NCBI RefSeq assembly: GCF_003951315.1
Contig: NZ_QLJH01000001.1
Span: forward strand, 186,001 to 250,000
Length of the DNA: 64,000 nucleotides
Source of the DNA: Sphingomonas sp. S-NIH.Pt15_0812
GTDB lineage: Bacteria; Pseudomonadota; Alphaproteobacteria; Sphingomonadales; Sphingomonadaceae
Direction: 5' to 3'
Position 1 is the first letter of the stretch, and each line of letters starts with the position of its first letter. Under the pieces are notes generated by a model. That model was not told where the DNA came from, ran no database searches, and saw nothing but the letters and a program-made list of their open reading frames with translations. The position numbers were made by a program, and so were the translations under genes. Below are positions 30,419 to 39,296 of this stretch, piece after piece.

Positions 30419-31660
30419 TCAGCGCGCGGTGCTGCCGCGCCGGCCGCGCCGCCAGAAGGGCGTGGCGCTGCCCGATTGCAGCACGCCGCGCCGAAACAGT
30501 CGGGCCCCGATGGTGACGAACAGCACCACCCACAGCATCTGCCACGGCAGGGCGAGCAGGTGCGGCCAGACCTCCGGCGCGTTCGCCGCGCGTCCCGCCA
30601 TGGCGAAGGGCGAGGAAAGCGGGAAGATCTCCGCCACGGTCGCGACCCAGGTGTCCGGCCGGCGCGCGGCGGCGGAGGCGAGGACGAACATGCCGACCTG
30701 GATCAGCGTGATCGGCAGCGACAGCATCTGGATCTCGCGCGGGGTCGAGGCCTGTGCGCCCAGCCCCAGGAAGACCGAGCCGAGCAGCAGATAGGCCATG
30801 GAGAAATAGGCGGCGAACAGCAGCGCGAAGGCGGGGCCGCCGATCGCGGGGGCGATGTCGCCGAGCGCGCCGGCGGCGGCGGGCGGCAGCAAGCTGGCGA
30901 CCTGGGTGACGATCGTCCCCCAGAAGCCGACGAACAGCAGCGCGACGCCGAACATGCCGATCAGCTTGCCGCCGAACACCGCCTCCAGCGGCACGGCGGC
31001 GGCCAGCACCTCGATCACCTTGTTGTTGCGCTCCTCCGCCATGGTGCCGACCACCTGGCTGGCGAGGAACAGGGTCAGGAAGAAGATGCCGAACACCGCG
31101 AAGAAGCCGGCCTGGTGCTGGCCGCCGATCGAGGTCCTCTGCCGCTCGACCACGGTCCGCGTCGCGACGACGCGGGGCAGGGTGCCGCCCAGCCGCTCGG
31201 CCGCCAGAGTCGCCCGGGCCAGCGCGTCCATATAGTCGCCGGTGCGCCGGTTGCGCGGGGCGAGCAGCAGTTGCGGCCGGTCGAGCGGACCGTAGAGCAC
31301 CGCATCGATATCGCGCGTGCGGTCCGCCATCAGCGCGCGCGCCTGTACGGCGGGATCGCGGCCGGGGGATTGGATCACCAGGTCGGACGGCGTGTCGTCA
31401 CGGCGATAGAGGGCGCGCAGCCGCACATCCTCGCGCCGCATCACCTCGGCGGTGGCGGGGGCGACGATCGCGACGATCCGGCTCTTGTCGGCGGCGCTGT
31501 CGTCCATCGCCGCCGCGCTCATGCCGCCGAGCGCGCTCAGCGATCCCATCAGCGCGGGCGCGAACAGGAAGAGGAGGAAGATCGGCGTGAACACCGTGGC
31601 GATGAAATCGCGCCGCGCGATCGTCAGCATCTGGCGCAGCGAACGGGGCAGGCGGCTCAT
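30419..31660 (-). CDS. ABC-2 type transporter permease (NatB-like)
   Basis: A 413-residue inner-membrane protein of the ABC-2 exporter class. The first membrane span lies in RDFIATVFTPIFLLFLFAPA near residue 20, followed by a large extracytoplasmic loop (to about residue 190) and five C-terminal spans (e.g. FFAVFGIFFLTLFLASQVVG, FGVALLFVGFWGTIV, LLFAAYFSMAYLLLGSVFLG). The motif MAEERNNKVIEVL in the cytoplasmic connector is typical of NatB/YhaP permeases. It overlaps the ATPase gene by 4 bases, so the two form one transporter. The substrate is unknown; NatAB homologues export Na+ or hydrophobic compounds. Confidence 0.9.
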   Translation of the reverse strand: MSRLPRSLRQMLTIARRDFIATVFTPIFLLFLFAPALMGSLSALGGMSAAAMDDSAADKSRIVAIVAPATAEVMRREDVRLRALYRRDDTPSDLVIQSPGRDPAVQARALMADRTRDIDAVLYGPLDRPQLLLAPRNRRTGDYMDALARATLAAERLGGTLPRVVATRTVVERQRTSIGGQHQAGFFAVFGIFFLTLFLASQVVGTMAEERNNKVIEVLAAAVPLEAVFGGKLIGMFGVALLFVGFWGTIVTQVASLLPPAAAGALGDIAPAIGGPAFALLFAAYFSMAYLLLGSVFLGLGAQASTPREIQMLSLPITLIQVGMFVLASAAARRPDTWVATVAEIFPLSSPFAMAGRAANAPEVWPHLLALPWQMLWVVLFVTIGARLFRRGVLQSGSATPFWRRGRRGSTAR

Positions 31661-32595
31661 GCGTGCTTCTCCCCGGCGGTGCGGTCGTGGCCGGCATGGT
31701 CGCCGACGATCCGGACGAACGCCTCGTGCAGGCTAGGTCGTTCGATGGTCAGCCCGGCGATGCCGTGGCCGGCTGCGATCAGCGGCAGCAGCACCGGCTC
31801 CACCCCCGCATCCGGCAGGGTGAAGCGCCAGCCACCATCCTCCTCCGGCGTCGCATCGGCGGGGAGCAGCGCGCCGATGTCGGGACCCGGATGGCGCGGT
31901 AGATAGTGGACGCGGCTGGGCAGGGTGGCGCGCGCCTCGTCCACCGTCCCCTCGAACCGGCGCTTGCCGCCGGCGATGATCGCCAGCCGGTCGCACAGCC
32001 GCTCGGCATGGGCCATGACATGGGTGGAGAAGAGTATGGTCGCGCCGCGATCCCGCTCGCCGACGATCAGCGCCTCCAGCTTCTCCTGATTGACCGGGTC
32101 CAGGCCGGAAAAGGGTTCGTCGAGCACGATCAGCTCGGGCCGGTGGACGATCGCGCCGAGCAGCTGGACGAGCTGTGCCATACCCTTGGACAATTTGCGG
32201 ATCTTCTCGTCCACCGCATGGCCCAGACCGACGCGTTCGAGCAGGTCGGTGGCGCGGCGGCGGCCTTCGCTCAGGGGCAGGCCGCGCAACGCACCCAGGA
32301 ACGCAACCGCCTCGCGCGCCTTCATCGTCGGATAGAGGCCGCGTTCCTCGGGCAGATAGCCGACCCGGTCGCTCGCCTCGCGCGGGGCATCCTCGCCGAG
32401 CAGCGTGCGTCGGCCCGAATCGGGTTCGATGATGCCCAGCAGCATCCGCAGCGTCGTCGTCTTGCCCGCGCCGTTCGGCCCCAGCACGCCATAGATCGCG
32501 CCGCGCGGCACGCGCAGATCGACGCCGTCCACCACCGGGCGCTCGCCGAACCGCTTCACCAGAGTCTCGGCGGTCACCGCCCATGCTGTCGTCAT
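31657..32595 (-). CDS. ABC transporter ATP-binding protein (NatA-like)
   Basis: A 312-residue ATPase with Walker A GPNGAGKTTT near residue 40, the Q-loop in RVGYLPEERGLYP, signature LSKGMAQLVQLLGAI (Lys in place of the usual Gly of LSGG), Walker B LIVLDEPFSGLDP and the switch His in STHVMAHAERL. The LPEERGLYP text is characteristic of the NatA/YhaQ branch. The C-terminal 80 residues form the accessory domain found on such exporters. It is the first gene of the two-gene operon and starts divergently from queG, 38 bases away, so promoters of both are in that gap or overlap. Confidence 0.93.
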   Translation of the reverse strand: MTTAWAVTAETLVKRFGERPVVDGVDLRVPRGAIYGVLGPNGAGKTTTLRMLLGIIEPDSGRRTLLGEDAPREASDRVGYLPEERGLYPTMKAREAVAFLGALRGLPLSEGRRRATDLLERVGLGHAVDEKIRKLSKGMAQLVQLLGAIVHRPELIVLDEPFSGLDPVNQEKLEALIVGERDRGATILFSTHVMAHAERLCDRLAIIAGGKRRFEGTVDEARATLPSRVHYLPRHPGPDIGALLPADATPEEDGGWRFTLPDAGVEPVLLPLIAAGHGIAGLTIERPSLHEAFVRIVGDHAGHDRTAGEKHA

Positions 32596-32633
32596 GACTT
32601 ATCCCCTGCCGTTCCGCGTGGTAGCGGGCGGTC

Positions 32634-33677
32634 ATGGCCGGAGACAAGCTCGAAGACCGGATCAAGGCGATGGCGGCGGAACTGGGCTTCGCGGCCTGTG
32701 GCATCGCGCCGGCCGACGCCGCGCCGCTGGCCGGCGTGCGGCTGCGCCAGTGGCTGGACGAGGGGCGGCATGGCGACATGATCTGGATGGAGGAGCGCGC
32801 GCATCACCGCGTCGGCCCCGCCGCCCTGTGGCCGGAAGTGCGCAGCGTCATCTCGCTCGGCATGAGCTACGCCCCCGCCGGCGATCCGCTGGCGCTGGCC
32901 GGGGAGGGGGATCGCGGCCGCATCTCCGTCTATGCGCAAGGCGCCGATTATCACGATGTGGTGAAGAAGGCGCTGAAGGCGCTTGGCCGCTGGCTGGCGC
33001 GCGAGGCGGGATGCGACCTCAAGGTCTTTGTCGATACCGCGCCGGTGATGGAGAAGCCGCTGGCGGAGGCGGCGGGGCTCGGCTGGCAGGGCAAGCACAC
33101 CAATCTGGTCAGCCGGCAGGCGGGAAGCTGGCTGTTCCTGGGGGCGATCTACACCACGCTGGACCTGACGCCCGATGGGGCTGGCCGAGGTGGTTGCGGA
33201 TCGTGCGACGCCTGCCTGCGCGCCTGCCCGACCGATGCCTTTCCCGCGCCCTATCAGATCGATGCGCGGCGCTGCATCTCCTATCTGACGATCGAATATG
33301 CCGGGCCGATTCCGGAGGAGTTCCGGGTGGGGATCGGCAACCGCATCTATGGCTGCGACGATTGCCTGGCGGTCTGCCCCTGGAACAAGTTCGCGGCGGC
33401 GGCGCGGGCCAACCTCGCCTTCGCCGCGCGGGCGGAGCTGGCCGCGCCGGAACTCGCCGATCTGCTGGCGCTGGACGATGCCGGCTTCCGCCAGGTCTTC
33501 GCCGGATCGCCGATCAAGCGGATCGGCCGCGACCGCATGGTCCGCAACGCCGCGATCGCGGCGGGCAATAGCGGCCGGCCGGAACTGGCATGCGCCGTGC
33601 GCCTGTTGCTGGACGATCCCGACCCGGTGGTCCGCGACGCGGCGGGCTGGGCGCTGGCGCGGCTGGAGCGCGCCTGA
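32634..33677 (+). CDS. queG: Epoxyqueuosine reductase
   Basis: QueG reduces epoxyqueuosine in tRNA to queuosine, the last step of Q synthesis; it uses cobalamin and two [4Fe-4S] clusters. The 347-residue product has the N-terminal region [34 protein letters not shown] and the B12-binding part ([20 protein letters not shown]). Cluster ligands are [17 protein letters not shown] with CISYLTIEY, and [17 protein letters not shown]-terminal HEAT-like tail ([35 protein letters not shown]) is normal for the family. Start ATG 32634 gives [19 protein letters not shown]. It converges on the SMR gene (9 bases between stops). Confidence 0.95.
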   Translation: MAGDKLEDRIKAMAAELGFAACGIAPADAAPLAGVRLRQWLDEGRHGDMIWMEERAHHRVGPAALWPEVRSVISLGMSYAPAGDPLALAGEGDRGRISVYAQGADYHDVVKKALKALGRWLAREAGCDLKVFVDTAPVMEKPLAEAAGLGWQGKHTNLVSRQAGSWLFLGAIYTTLDLTPDGAGRGGCGSCDACLRACPTDAFPAPYQIDARRCISYLTIEYAGPIPEEFRVGIGNRIYGCDDCLAVCPWNKFAAAARANLAFAARAELAAPELADLLALDDAGFRQVFAGSPIKRIGRDRMVRNAAIAAGNSGRPELACAVRLLLDDPDPVVRDAAGWALARLERA

Positions 33678-33686
33678 TCCGGCCGA

Positions 33687-34016
33687 TCAGTGGCCAGCCG
33701 ACCTGGAGAACAGGTTCATCACGACCACGCCCGCCACGATCAGCGCCATGCCGACCAGTGCCGGCGCATCCAGCCTTTCGCCGCGAACCGACCAGGCGAT
33801 CAGCGTGATCATCACGATGCCGGCGCCCGACCAGATCGCATAGGCTATTCCGGTGGGGATATCGCGCAGCGCCAGCGACAGGCAATAGAAGGCCGCGCCA
33901 TAGCCCAATGCCATGATCGCGGTCGGCCCGGTCCGGGTGAAGCCCTCGGACGCTTTCAGGAACGAGGTGGCGACCACTTCCGACAGGATGGCAAGCGACA
34001 GGTAGAGGTAGCTCAC
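33687..34016 (-). CDS. SMR-family multidrug efflux protein (EmrE/SugE-like)
   Basis: A 109-residue four-span membrane protein of the small multidrug resistance family. The membrane-embedded Glu that couples proton and drug binding is present at residue 13 (LAILSEVVATSFLKASEGF), followed by GPTAIMALGYGAAFYCLSLAL, IPTGIAYAIWSGAGIVMITLIAW and PALVGMALIVAGVVVMNLF. SMR proteins act as antiparallel dimers exporting lipophilic cations; the GIAYAIWSGAG motif is closer to EmrE than to guanidinium exporters. It is the last gene of a three-gene minus-strand cluster and overlaps the lipoprotein gene by 4 bases. Confidence 0.93.
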   Translation of the reverse strand: MSYLYLSLAILSEVVATSFLKASEGFTRTGPTAIMALGYGAAFYCLSLALRDIPTGIAYAIWSGAGIVMITLIAWSVRGERLDAPALVGMALIVAGVVVMNLFSRSAGH

Positions 34017-34378
34017 CGTCCGCCGTCGCGGCGGACCAGCGCCGCGACGCAGCTGGCGCGGTCGATCGCGCTGCCGTCGGGCTCGCGCGCGTCGACATAG
34101 GTGACCTTGGGCTCGCCACCGTCCTTGGGGTAGAGATAGGCGTCGAGCACGCAGATGCCGCTGCTATATTGCAGCTTGCGCGCACTACCCTCGCGGACAT
34201 CGGCGTCGGGCTGGCCGAACAGCTTGGCCAGGCCGGCGGCATCCGCGCCGACCACGCGTTCCAGCCCGATATTGGTATAGGGGATGGCGACCGGCTGCGA
34301 AACGGCAGGCACCCTGGTCGCGGGGGCGGCGCACGCCGCGAGGGCGAGCGAGAGGAGCAGCGGCGGCAGAGGCTTCAT
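34013..34378 (-). CDS. Small lipoprotein, function unknown
   Basis: A 121-residue protein beginning MKPLPPLLLSLALAACAAP, a lipoprotein signal with the lipobox LAAC (Cys16). The mature part reads PYTNIGLERVVGADAAGLAK, LFGQPDADVREGSARKLQYS, GICVLDAYLYPKDG and TYVDAREPDGSAIDRASC. The pattern LFGQPD...EG.A..LQY....C.LD..LY resembles small sphingomonad outer-membrane lipoproteins of unknown role. Two extra cysteines (in GICVLD and DRASCVAAL) may pair. It overlaps its neighbours by 4 bases on each side (SMR and EI24-like genes), so it belongs to one operon. Start ATG 34378 was chosen because the signal peptide begins there; a longer frame exists upstream. Confidence 0.8.
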   Translation of the reverse strand: MKPLPPLLLSLALAACAAPATRVPAVSQPVAIPYTNIGLERVVGADAAGLAKLFGQPDADVREGSARKLQYSSGICVLDAYLYPKDGGEPKVTYVDAREPDGSAIDRASCVAALVRRDGGR

Positions 34379-35088
34379 GCGGGTTTCCGATGATAGAGAT
34401 GCGTGGCCATCGCCGCGCCCAGGATCGGTGCGGCGAGCGCGATGATCGGCACGACGAACAGCGCGGTGCCGCCCAGGCCGAGCAGGAAACGCTGTCCCCG
34501 CGTCCGCCGCCGCCACGCCGCCAGCGCGTCGCCCCGCAGATGCCGGGTCGCGACCATGTCACCCAGGTCGCGGCCGAGCAGCCAGCCATTGACCAGGAAG
34601 AAGGCGGCGGCGGTGCCGACGCCGGTGGCGAGCAGGACGATATAGACGGGCAGCATCACCAGGTTGACGATCACCACGCGCGCCGCCGAGCGCGAGGCCA
34701 GCGACAGGCTGGCGGCGAAGGGCAGGGGGCGGGCCGTCGCCAGCGCGGCCGGATAGTGGCGCGCCTCGACCGCCGCCACCACCTCGTCGGCGAACAGCCC
34801 GACCACGGCCACCGCGACGGCGCGGAACAGCACCCATAGCGCCAGCCCGGTCACGACGATCGCGACGGCGGCGGCGATGCCGCCCGCGCCCCATCCGATC
34901 CAATGCGCCAGCAGCGCCTGCGTCCCCCACCAGACGCCGATGCCGGTGAGCGCGAAGATCGCCAGCGTCACCGCCATCGACCGGACGAAGACCCGCAGCA
35001 CCGGCGGGTCGCCGAGCTGGCCGATCGACAGGAGGAGCGCGCCGAACATGATCGATGCGATGCCGTGGCGTCGCCCAAGCGTCAACAT
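34375..35088 (-). CDS. EI24/CysZ-like membrane protein
   Basis: A 237-residue integral membrane protein. Hydrophobic spans include VRSMAVTLAIFALTGIGVWW, AAAVAIVVTGLALWVLFRAV, VVIVNLVMLPVYIVLLATGV and FLLGLGGTALFVVPIIALAA. The centre PLPFAASLSLASRSAARVV and NGWLLGRDLGDMVATRHL match the EI24/CysZ family, where CysZ is a sulfate channel; no cysteine-synthesis gene is nearby, so sulfate transport is only a possibility. The last residues MATHLYHRKPA overlap the lipoprotein start (ATGA). Start 35088 is the most upstream ATG; ATG 35049 (MFGALLLSIGQL) fits family N termini slightly better. The region is divergent from adenosine kinase. Confidence 0.82.
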   Translation of the reverse strand: MLTLGRRHGIASIMFGALLLSIGQLGDPPVLRVFVRSMAVTLAIFALTGIGVWWGTQALLAHWIGWGAGGIAAAVAIVVTGLALWVLFRAVAVAVVGLFADEVVAAVEARHYPAALATARPLPFAASLSLASRSAARVVIVNLVMLPVYIVLLATGVGTAAAFFLVNGWLLGRDLGDMVATRHLRGDALAAWRRRTRGQRFLLGLGGTALFVVPIIALAAPILGAAMATHLYHRKPA

Positions 35089-35144
35089 TGCGTGCGCCGT
35101 CCCGTCTCTCTACGGCGACGGCTTTCCATTCTCGGAGCTTACGC

Positions 35145-36143
35145 TTGACCCAGCCGCATTATGACGTGGTCGCGATCGGCAATGCCATCGTCGACATCCT
35201 CGCCCAGGCCGACGATGCCTTCCTCGCCGAACAGGGCATGACCAAGGGCGCGATGCAGCTCGTCTTCTCGCCCGCGGAGGCCGATGCCCTCTATGCCAAG
35301 ATGGGCCCCGGCCGCGAAGTGTCGGGCGGCTCGGCCGCGAACACGCTGGCCGGCATCGCCGCGCTCGGCGGCAAGACGGCGTTCATCGGCCAGGTCGCCG
35401 ACGACCAGCTCGGCGCGGTCTTCGCCCATGACATCCGCGCGGCGGGCGTCCGCTACGACACGCCGGAGCGGGCCGGCCAGCCGACCACCGGCCGCTGCAT
35501 GATCTTCGTCAGCCCCGATGGGCAGCGCACGATGAACACCTTTCTGGGCGCGTCGCACTATTTGCCCGCCGGCGCGCTCGACCGGGCGCTGATCGCGGAC
35601 GCAGCCTATCTCTATATCGAGGGCTATCTGTGGGATCCGGAGGAACCACGCGCCGCGATGCGCGCCGCGATCGAGGTCGCCCGCGAGGCCGGCCGCAAGA
35701 TCGCCTTCACCGCCTCGGCCGAGTTCGTGATCGACCGGCACCGCGCGGACTTCCACGCGCTGATCGATGGCGGGATGATCGACCTGCTGTTCGCCAATGA
35801 GGCGGAGATCATGGCGCTGACCGAGACGAGCGATGTCGATGCGGCGATCGCGGCCGTGCAGGACAAGGTCGAGACGGTGGTGGTGACGCTGGCCGAAAAG
35901 GGTGCGTGCGCGGTCCGTGGCGGCGCGCGCACCACGGTGCCGGCGGCGCCGGTGGCGCAGGTGGTCGACACGACGGGGGCCGGCGACCTGTTCGCGGCGG
36001 GCTTCCTCCATGCGCAGGCGCAGGGCCGCGAGCTGGAGGCGTCGTTGACGCTGGGCGCCTTGTGCGCGGCGGAGATCATCAGCCATTTCGGCGCGCGCCC
36101 GCAGGTCGACCTGAAAGCGCTGGCGACGCGGACGCTGGGCTGA
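35145..36143 (+). CDS. Adenosine kinase (PfkB-family)
   Basis: A 332-residue sugar/nucleoside kinase of the PfkB (ribokinase) superfamily, annotated in alphaproteobacteria as adenosine kinase, which phosphorylates adenosine to AMP. Motifs are YDVVAIGNAIVDILAQ, PfkB signature 1 GGSAANTLAGIAALGGKTAFIG, and the C-terminal signature VVDTTGAGDLFAAGFLHAQA with the catalytic Asp in GAGD; FANEAEIMALTE is the usual linker. The start is TTG 35145, because GGAG sits 7 bases upstream and the family N terminus begins there; there is no better ATG. The gene ends about 35 bases before a REPIN-like element and a bidirectional terminator. Confidence 0.92.
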   Translation: MTQPHYDVVAIGNAIVDILAQADDAFLAEQGMTKGAMQLVFSPAEADALYAKMGPGREVSGGSAANTLAGIAALGGKTAFIGQVADDQLGAVFAHDIRAAGVRYDTPERAGQPTTGRCMIFVSPDGQRTMNTFLGASHYLPAGALDRALIADAAYLYIEGYLWDPEEPRAAMRAAIEVAREAGRKIAFTASAEFVIDRHRADFHALIDGGMIDLLFANEAEIMALTETSDVDAAIAAVQDKVETVVVTLAEKGACAVRGGARTTVPAAPVAQVVDTTGAGDLFAAGFLHAQAQGRELEASLTLGALCAAEIISHFGARPQVDLKALATRTLG

Positions 36144-36179
36144 GGAGACGCCGCGGCTTAGACGCTACACCTTCTCTGG

Positions 36180-36285
36180 CGTTCCCCGGCGAAGGCCGGG
36201 GCCCCGTTGGGGGACGATCGTGACGACGGGTAGCGCTCCATCACCAGAGCCTTCCCAACCGGGCCCCGGCCTTCGCCGGGGAACG
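36180..36285. repeat. 106-base palindromic REPIN-like element, copy 1
   Basis: Two near-perfect inverted arms of about 32 bases (CGTTCCCCGGCGAAGGCC at the left, its complement ending at 36285) frame a 42-base centre. Reverse-complemented, it aligns without gaps to the element at 43729-43834 with about 20 mismatches in 106 by eye. Paired REP-like hairpins of this size match REPIN or MITE-like dispersed elements. It lies in the intergenic space between adenosine kinase and its terminator. Confidence 0.85.
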
Positions 36286-36317
36286 ATAGGGGAGAGGCCC
36301 TCCATATGACGGCGCAG

Positions 36318-36355
36318 AAAAAGGGCCGCGGGAGCATCCTCCCGCGGCCCTTTTT
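36318..36355. terminator. Bidirectional rho-independent terminator
   Basis: A perfect 12-base stem GGGCCGCGGGAG / CTCCCGCGGCCC with loop CATC, flanked by AAAAA on the left and TTTTT on the right. It serves both the adenosine kinase gene (plus) and the APC permease gene (minus), which converge here. Confidence 0.95.
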
Positions 36356-36377
36356 CGTCACGCCGGTAACCGGAGCC

Positions 36378-37916
36378 TTACGGCTCCAGCGGCTTCGCCG
36401 TTTCCGGCTGGAGCGACGGATCGGCGACACTGTCGTCGATGCCGCGACCGACATGGCTGCGATGGCGGCTATAGCCGAAATAGATCAGCAGCCCGATCGC
36501 CCCCCAGCCCGGCAGGACCAGGATCGCCACCAGCGGCAGCGAGAAGTAGAGATAGGCGCAACCGGCCATCGCCAGCGGGGCCACGATCCACACGGCCGGG
36601 GTGCGGAACGGCCGGCGGCGGCCCGGATCGGCCTTGCGCAGCACCATCACCGACAGCGCCACCATGAAGAAGGCGAACAGCGTGCCCGAGTTCGAATAGT
36701 CCGCCAGCTTGCCGACCGGCAGGAAGGCGGCGGCCAGCGTCGCGGCGCAGCCGGTGACGATGGTGACGACGTGCGGCGTGCGGTACTTGGGATGGACGGA
36801 GGCGAGCTTGTCCGGCAGCAGGCCATCGCGCGCCATGGTGAAGAAGACGCGGGTCTGGCCGAACATCATCATCAGCACGACCGAAGGCAGCGCCAGCGTC
36901 GCCGCCAGGCCGATCAGATTGCCGATCTTCTCCCAGCCGATCACGCGCAGCACATGGGCCAGCGCCTCGCGCGAGCAGGACAGCGGCTCCAGCGCGCCGC
37001 CCGCGACGATCGCGCGGCAGCGGTCGGCCAGCTCGGGCGTGCCCGGCGACAGCACCGTGCCGGCCGCGTCGCGCACCGGCTGCGCGCCGAGCGGCGAGCC
37101 GATCGCGCCCGCGGACACCAGCAGGTAGAAGATGGTGCAGAAGACCAGCGACGCGATCAGGCCGATCGGCACGTTGCGTTGCGGGTTCTTGGTCTCCTCG
37201 GCGGCGGTCGACACCGCGTCGAAGCCGACATAGGCGAAGAAGATCGAGGCCGCCGCGCCCGCGACGCCGCTGAACCCGGTCGGCATGAACGGGGTGAAGT
37301 TCGCGCCGTTCATGACCGGCACCGACAGCGCGATGAACAGCGTCAGCGCCGCCACCTTGATCGCCACCAGCACGGCGTTGACGCGCGCGCTCTCCGTGGT
37401 GCCGATCACCAGCAGCCAGGTGACGAGCAGCGAGATGATCACCGCCGGCAGGTTGATATAGCCGCCCGAGGAGGGGCCGTTGACCCATTCCATCGGTATG
37501 TCGATGTGGAGCAGGCTGCGGATCTGCCCGACGACATAGCCGGACCAGCCGACCGCGACCGCGCTGGCGCCGACCGCATATTCGAGGATCAGCGCCCAGC
37601 CCACCATCCAGGCGAGCAATTCGCCCATCACCGCATAGGTATAGGTATAGGCGGAGCCGGCGACCGGCACCATCGAGGCGAGCTCGGAATAGCAGAGCGC
37701 CGCCACCGCGCAGACGAAGCCGGCGATGCAGAAGGACAGCATCATGCCGGGGCCCGCCTTTTGCGCGGCCTCCGACGTCAGGACGAAGATGCCCGTGCCG
37801 ATGACCGCCCCGACGCCCAGCATGGTGAGCTGGAACGCGCCGAGCGATCGGTGCAATCCTCGCTTCTCGGCGGTCGCCAAAATGGCGTCCAGGGACTTAA
37901 CACGTCCGAAAATCAT
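36378..37916 (-). CDS. APC-family amino acid permease
   Basis: A 512-residue inner-membrane transporter with about 12-14 spans, of the cationic amino acid (CAT-like) branch of the APC superfamily. The N-terminal consensus LHRSLGAFQLTMLGVGAVIG, GTGIFVLTSEAAQKAGPG and LCYSELASMVPVAGSAYTY is typical. Spans continue through FFAYVGFDAVSTAAEETKNP, the motif for amino-acid binding in TM6-TM7, to a C-terminal basic/acidic tail. The TTG frame upstream is ignored; ATG 37916 has GGGGGGA about 9 bases upstream. The substrate is unknown (Arg/Lys or broad range). A second paralogue lies at 61652 with the same opening text. The promoter is in 37917-38100. Confidence 0.93.
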   Translation of the reverse strand: MIFGRVKSLDAILATAEKRGLHRSLGAFQLTMLGVGAVIGTGIFVLTSEAAQKAGPGMMLSFCIAGFVCAVAALCYSELASMVPVAGSAYTYTYAVMGELLAWMVGWALILEYAVGASAVAVGWSGYVVGQIRSLLHIDIPMEWVNGPSSGGYINLPAVIISLLVTWLLVIGTTESARVNAVLVAIKVAALTLFIALSVPVMNGANFTPFMPTGFSGVAGAAASIFFAYVGFDAVSTAAEETKNPQRNVPIGLIASLVFCTIFYLLVSAGAIGSPLGAQPVRDAAGTVLSPGTPELADRCRAIVAGGALEPLSCSREALAHVLRVIGWEKIGNLIGLAATLALPSVVLMMMFGQTRVFFTMARDGLLPDKLASVHPKYRTPHVVTIVTGCAATLAAAFLPVGKLADYSNSGTLFAFFMVALSVMVLRKADPGRRRPFRTPAVWIVAPLAMAGCAYLYFSLPLVAILVLPGWGAIGLLIYFGYSRHRSHVGRGIDDSVADPSLQPETAKPLEP

Positions 37917-38100
37917 CGATTCAGATCCCCCCAAGGGAAGACGGTCCCCGACCGGGCCGCCATGTCGTATAAGTTAAGGGAACGAGCCTAATCGTAAATA
38001 CGGTACGCGCAATCCCTTAGTGCGACTCCGCCCGCCGATCCGCGCCCAGCCGAGCGGCCTCGACGCGGTAGATCGCAATTTACCGATATTTGTTAACGCG

Positions 38101-38478
38101 TTAGTTGGCGATCATGCGGCCGAGCGGCGTGCCGCCGAAGAGATGGACATGGAGGTGCGGCACCTCCTGTCCCGCGTCGGGACCGACATTGCCGAGCAGG
38201 CGATACCCCGGCGAGACCAGTCCCTGCTCGCGCGCGACCGTGCCGACCGCGCGGACGAAGCCGGCGATCTCCTCCGCCGAGGCGTGGGCGCTGAAATCGT
38301 CCCAGGAGACGTAGCGGCCGCGCGGGATCACCAGGATATGCACCGGCGCCTGGGGCGCGATGTCGTGGAAGGCGATCGCCCACGCATCCTCGTACACGCG
38401 GTTCGACGGGATCTCGCCGCGCAGGATGCGGGCGAAGATGTTGCCGTCGTCATAGGGCAGGGTGGCGTCGATCGGCAT
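38101..38478 (-). CDS. HIT-family nucleotide-binding hydrolase
   Basis: A 125-residue histidine-triad protein, dimeric, that hydrolyses nucleoside phosphoramidates or related nucleotides. The family text is NIFARILRGEIPSNRVYEDA, APVHILVIPRGRYVSWDDF and the triad HLHVHLFGGTPLG at the end. It is the last gene of the histidine operon here, 32 bases after hisE; the hisE-HIT pairing is common in alphaproteobacteria. It begins MPIDATLPYDDGNIF. No unusual features. Confidence 0.95.
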   Translation of the reverse strand: MPIDATLPYDDGNIFARILRGEIPSNRVYEDAWAIAFHDIAPQAPVHILVIPRGRYVSWDDFSAHASAEEIAGFVRAVGTVAREQGLVSPGYRLLGNVGPDAGQEVPHLHVHLFGGTPLGRMIAN

Positions 38479-38510
38479 CGCAGGCTCTCCGGATCGAAAG
38501 GGGGAAGGGA

Positions 38511-38825
38511 TCAGCGCGGCCGGGCGGCCTTTTCGGCATGGCCGGACACGCCCTCGCGCCGGGCGAGTTCGGCGCGGACATCGTCCAGCGACAGGCCGGC
38601 ATCCGCCAGCAGCACGCAGAGATGGAAAAGCAGGTCGGCCGCCTCGGGCACGATGGCCTGCGGGGCGTCGCCCATCGCGGCGATCACGGTCTCCACCGCC
38701 TCCTCGCCCAGCTTCTGCGCGATCTTGCCGCGACCGCGCGCGAACAGGCTGGCGGTGTAGGAGGTGGCGGCATCCTCTCCGCGCCGTGCGCGGATCGTGG
38801 CTTCGAGACGGTCGAGCGCATCCAT
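38511..38825 (-). CDS. hisE: Phosphoribosyl-ATP pyrophosphatase
   Basis: HisE hydrolyses phosphoribosyl-ATP to phosphoribosyl-AMP and pyrophosphate, the second step of histidine synthesis. The 104-residue product shows LDRLEATIRARRGEDAATSYTASLFARGRGK, broken here as ATSYTASLFARGRGKIAQ and KLGEEAVETVIAAM, then EAADLLFHLCVLLADAGLSL, the Glu/Asp metal-binding helices of the MazG-like fold. ATG 38825 (MDALDRLEAT) is preferred over a longer frame because the family begins there. It is separated from hisF by two STAS-like genes, and is followed by the HIT gene. Confidence 0.95.
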   Translation of the reverse strand: MDALDRLEATIRARRGEDAATSYTASLFARGRGKIAQKLGEEAVETVIAAMGDAPQAIVPEAADLLFHLCVLLADAGLSLDDVRAELARREGVSGHAEKAARPR

Positions 38826-38875
38826 CGCCTGCGGGTGGCCGAGCGGACCGGCCCGGTCAATCCCGTTCGCCGCAT

Positions 38876-39244
38876 TTAGGCGGCGTTCGCGTGGTCCCGG
38901 ACCAGCCATTCCAGCGCCGCATCGGCGGTGTCGAAGATCGACAGATAGGGTTGCGGCATCAGCCGACGCACCTGCAGTCGGGCGATGCCGCTGGTCGTGA
39001 CGATGGCGATCCGGCTGGCTCGGGGGAAGCCCTGGAACCGGCTGTTGATCGTCAGCACCGCGTCCTGGGGCTGAACGGCGACGCGGGAAAAATCCATGCG
39101 CAGGCGATAGCCGGTGCGGAAACCCTCGCGCACGAAGCGCCCGGTCAGATCCTCGACATAGGCATGGGCGACGGCCTCGGTCATCAGACCGGTCCAGGCC
39201 ACGTCCAACAGGTTCAGGTCATGACGGAAATCGACCGTGTACAT
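38876..39244 (-). CDS. SpoIIAA/STAS-like protein, tandem paralogue A
   Basis: A 122-residue protein, soluble, with no signal peptide. It shares more than half of its residues with the next gene (39297): common blocks are MY-.-F-..-LNLLD-.-AWTGLMTEA, GYR-R-D-.-S-.-V-VQP, PRASRIA-VTTS-.-I-RLQ-RRL and PYLS-FDT-.-AAL-WLV. Alternating hydrophobic strands and helices and the RIAIVTTSGIARLQVRR tract suggest the SpoIIAA-like STAS fold, in which family members bind nucleotides or partner proteins; function is unknown. It sits inside the his operon, 50 bases before hisE, likely co-transcribed. Start ATG 39244; I see no strong ribosome binding site. Confidence 0.78.
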   Translation of the reverse strand: MYTVDFRHDLNLLDVAWTGLMTEAVAHAYVEDLTGRFVREGFRTGYRLRMDFSRVAVQPQDAVLTINSRFQGFPRASRIAIVTTSGIARLQVRRLMPQPYLSIFDTADAALEWLVRDHANAA

Positions 39245-39296
39245 GGTGGCGCAGAATGCGGGACAGAGGTTGCGAAACCGCTAAGCGGCGCGGCGC

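Noticed and set aside
36306..37991. Plus-strand open frame over the APC permease
   Set aside because: Begins inside the bidirectional terminator region and is antisense to a clear transporter gene.
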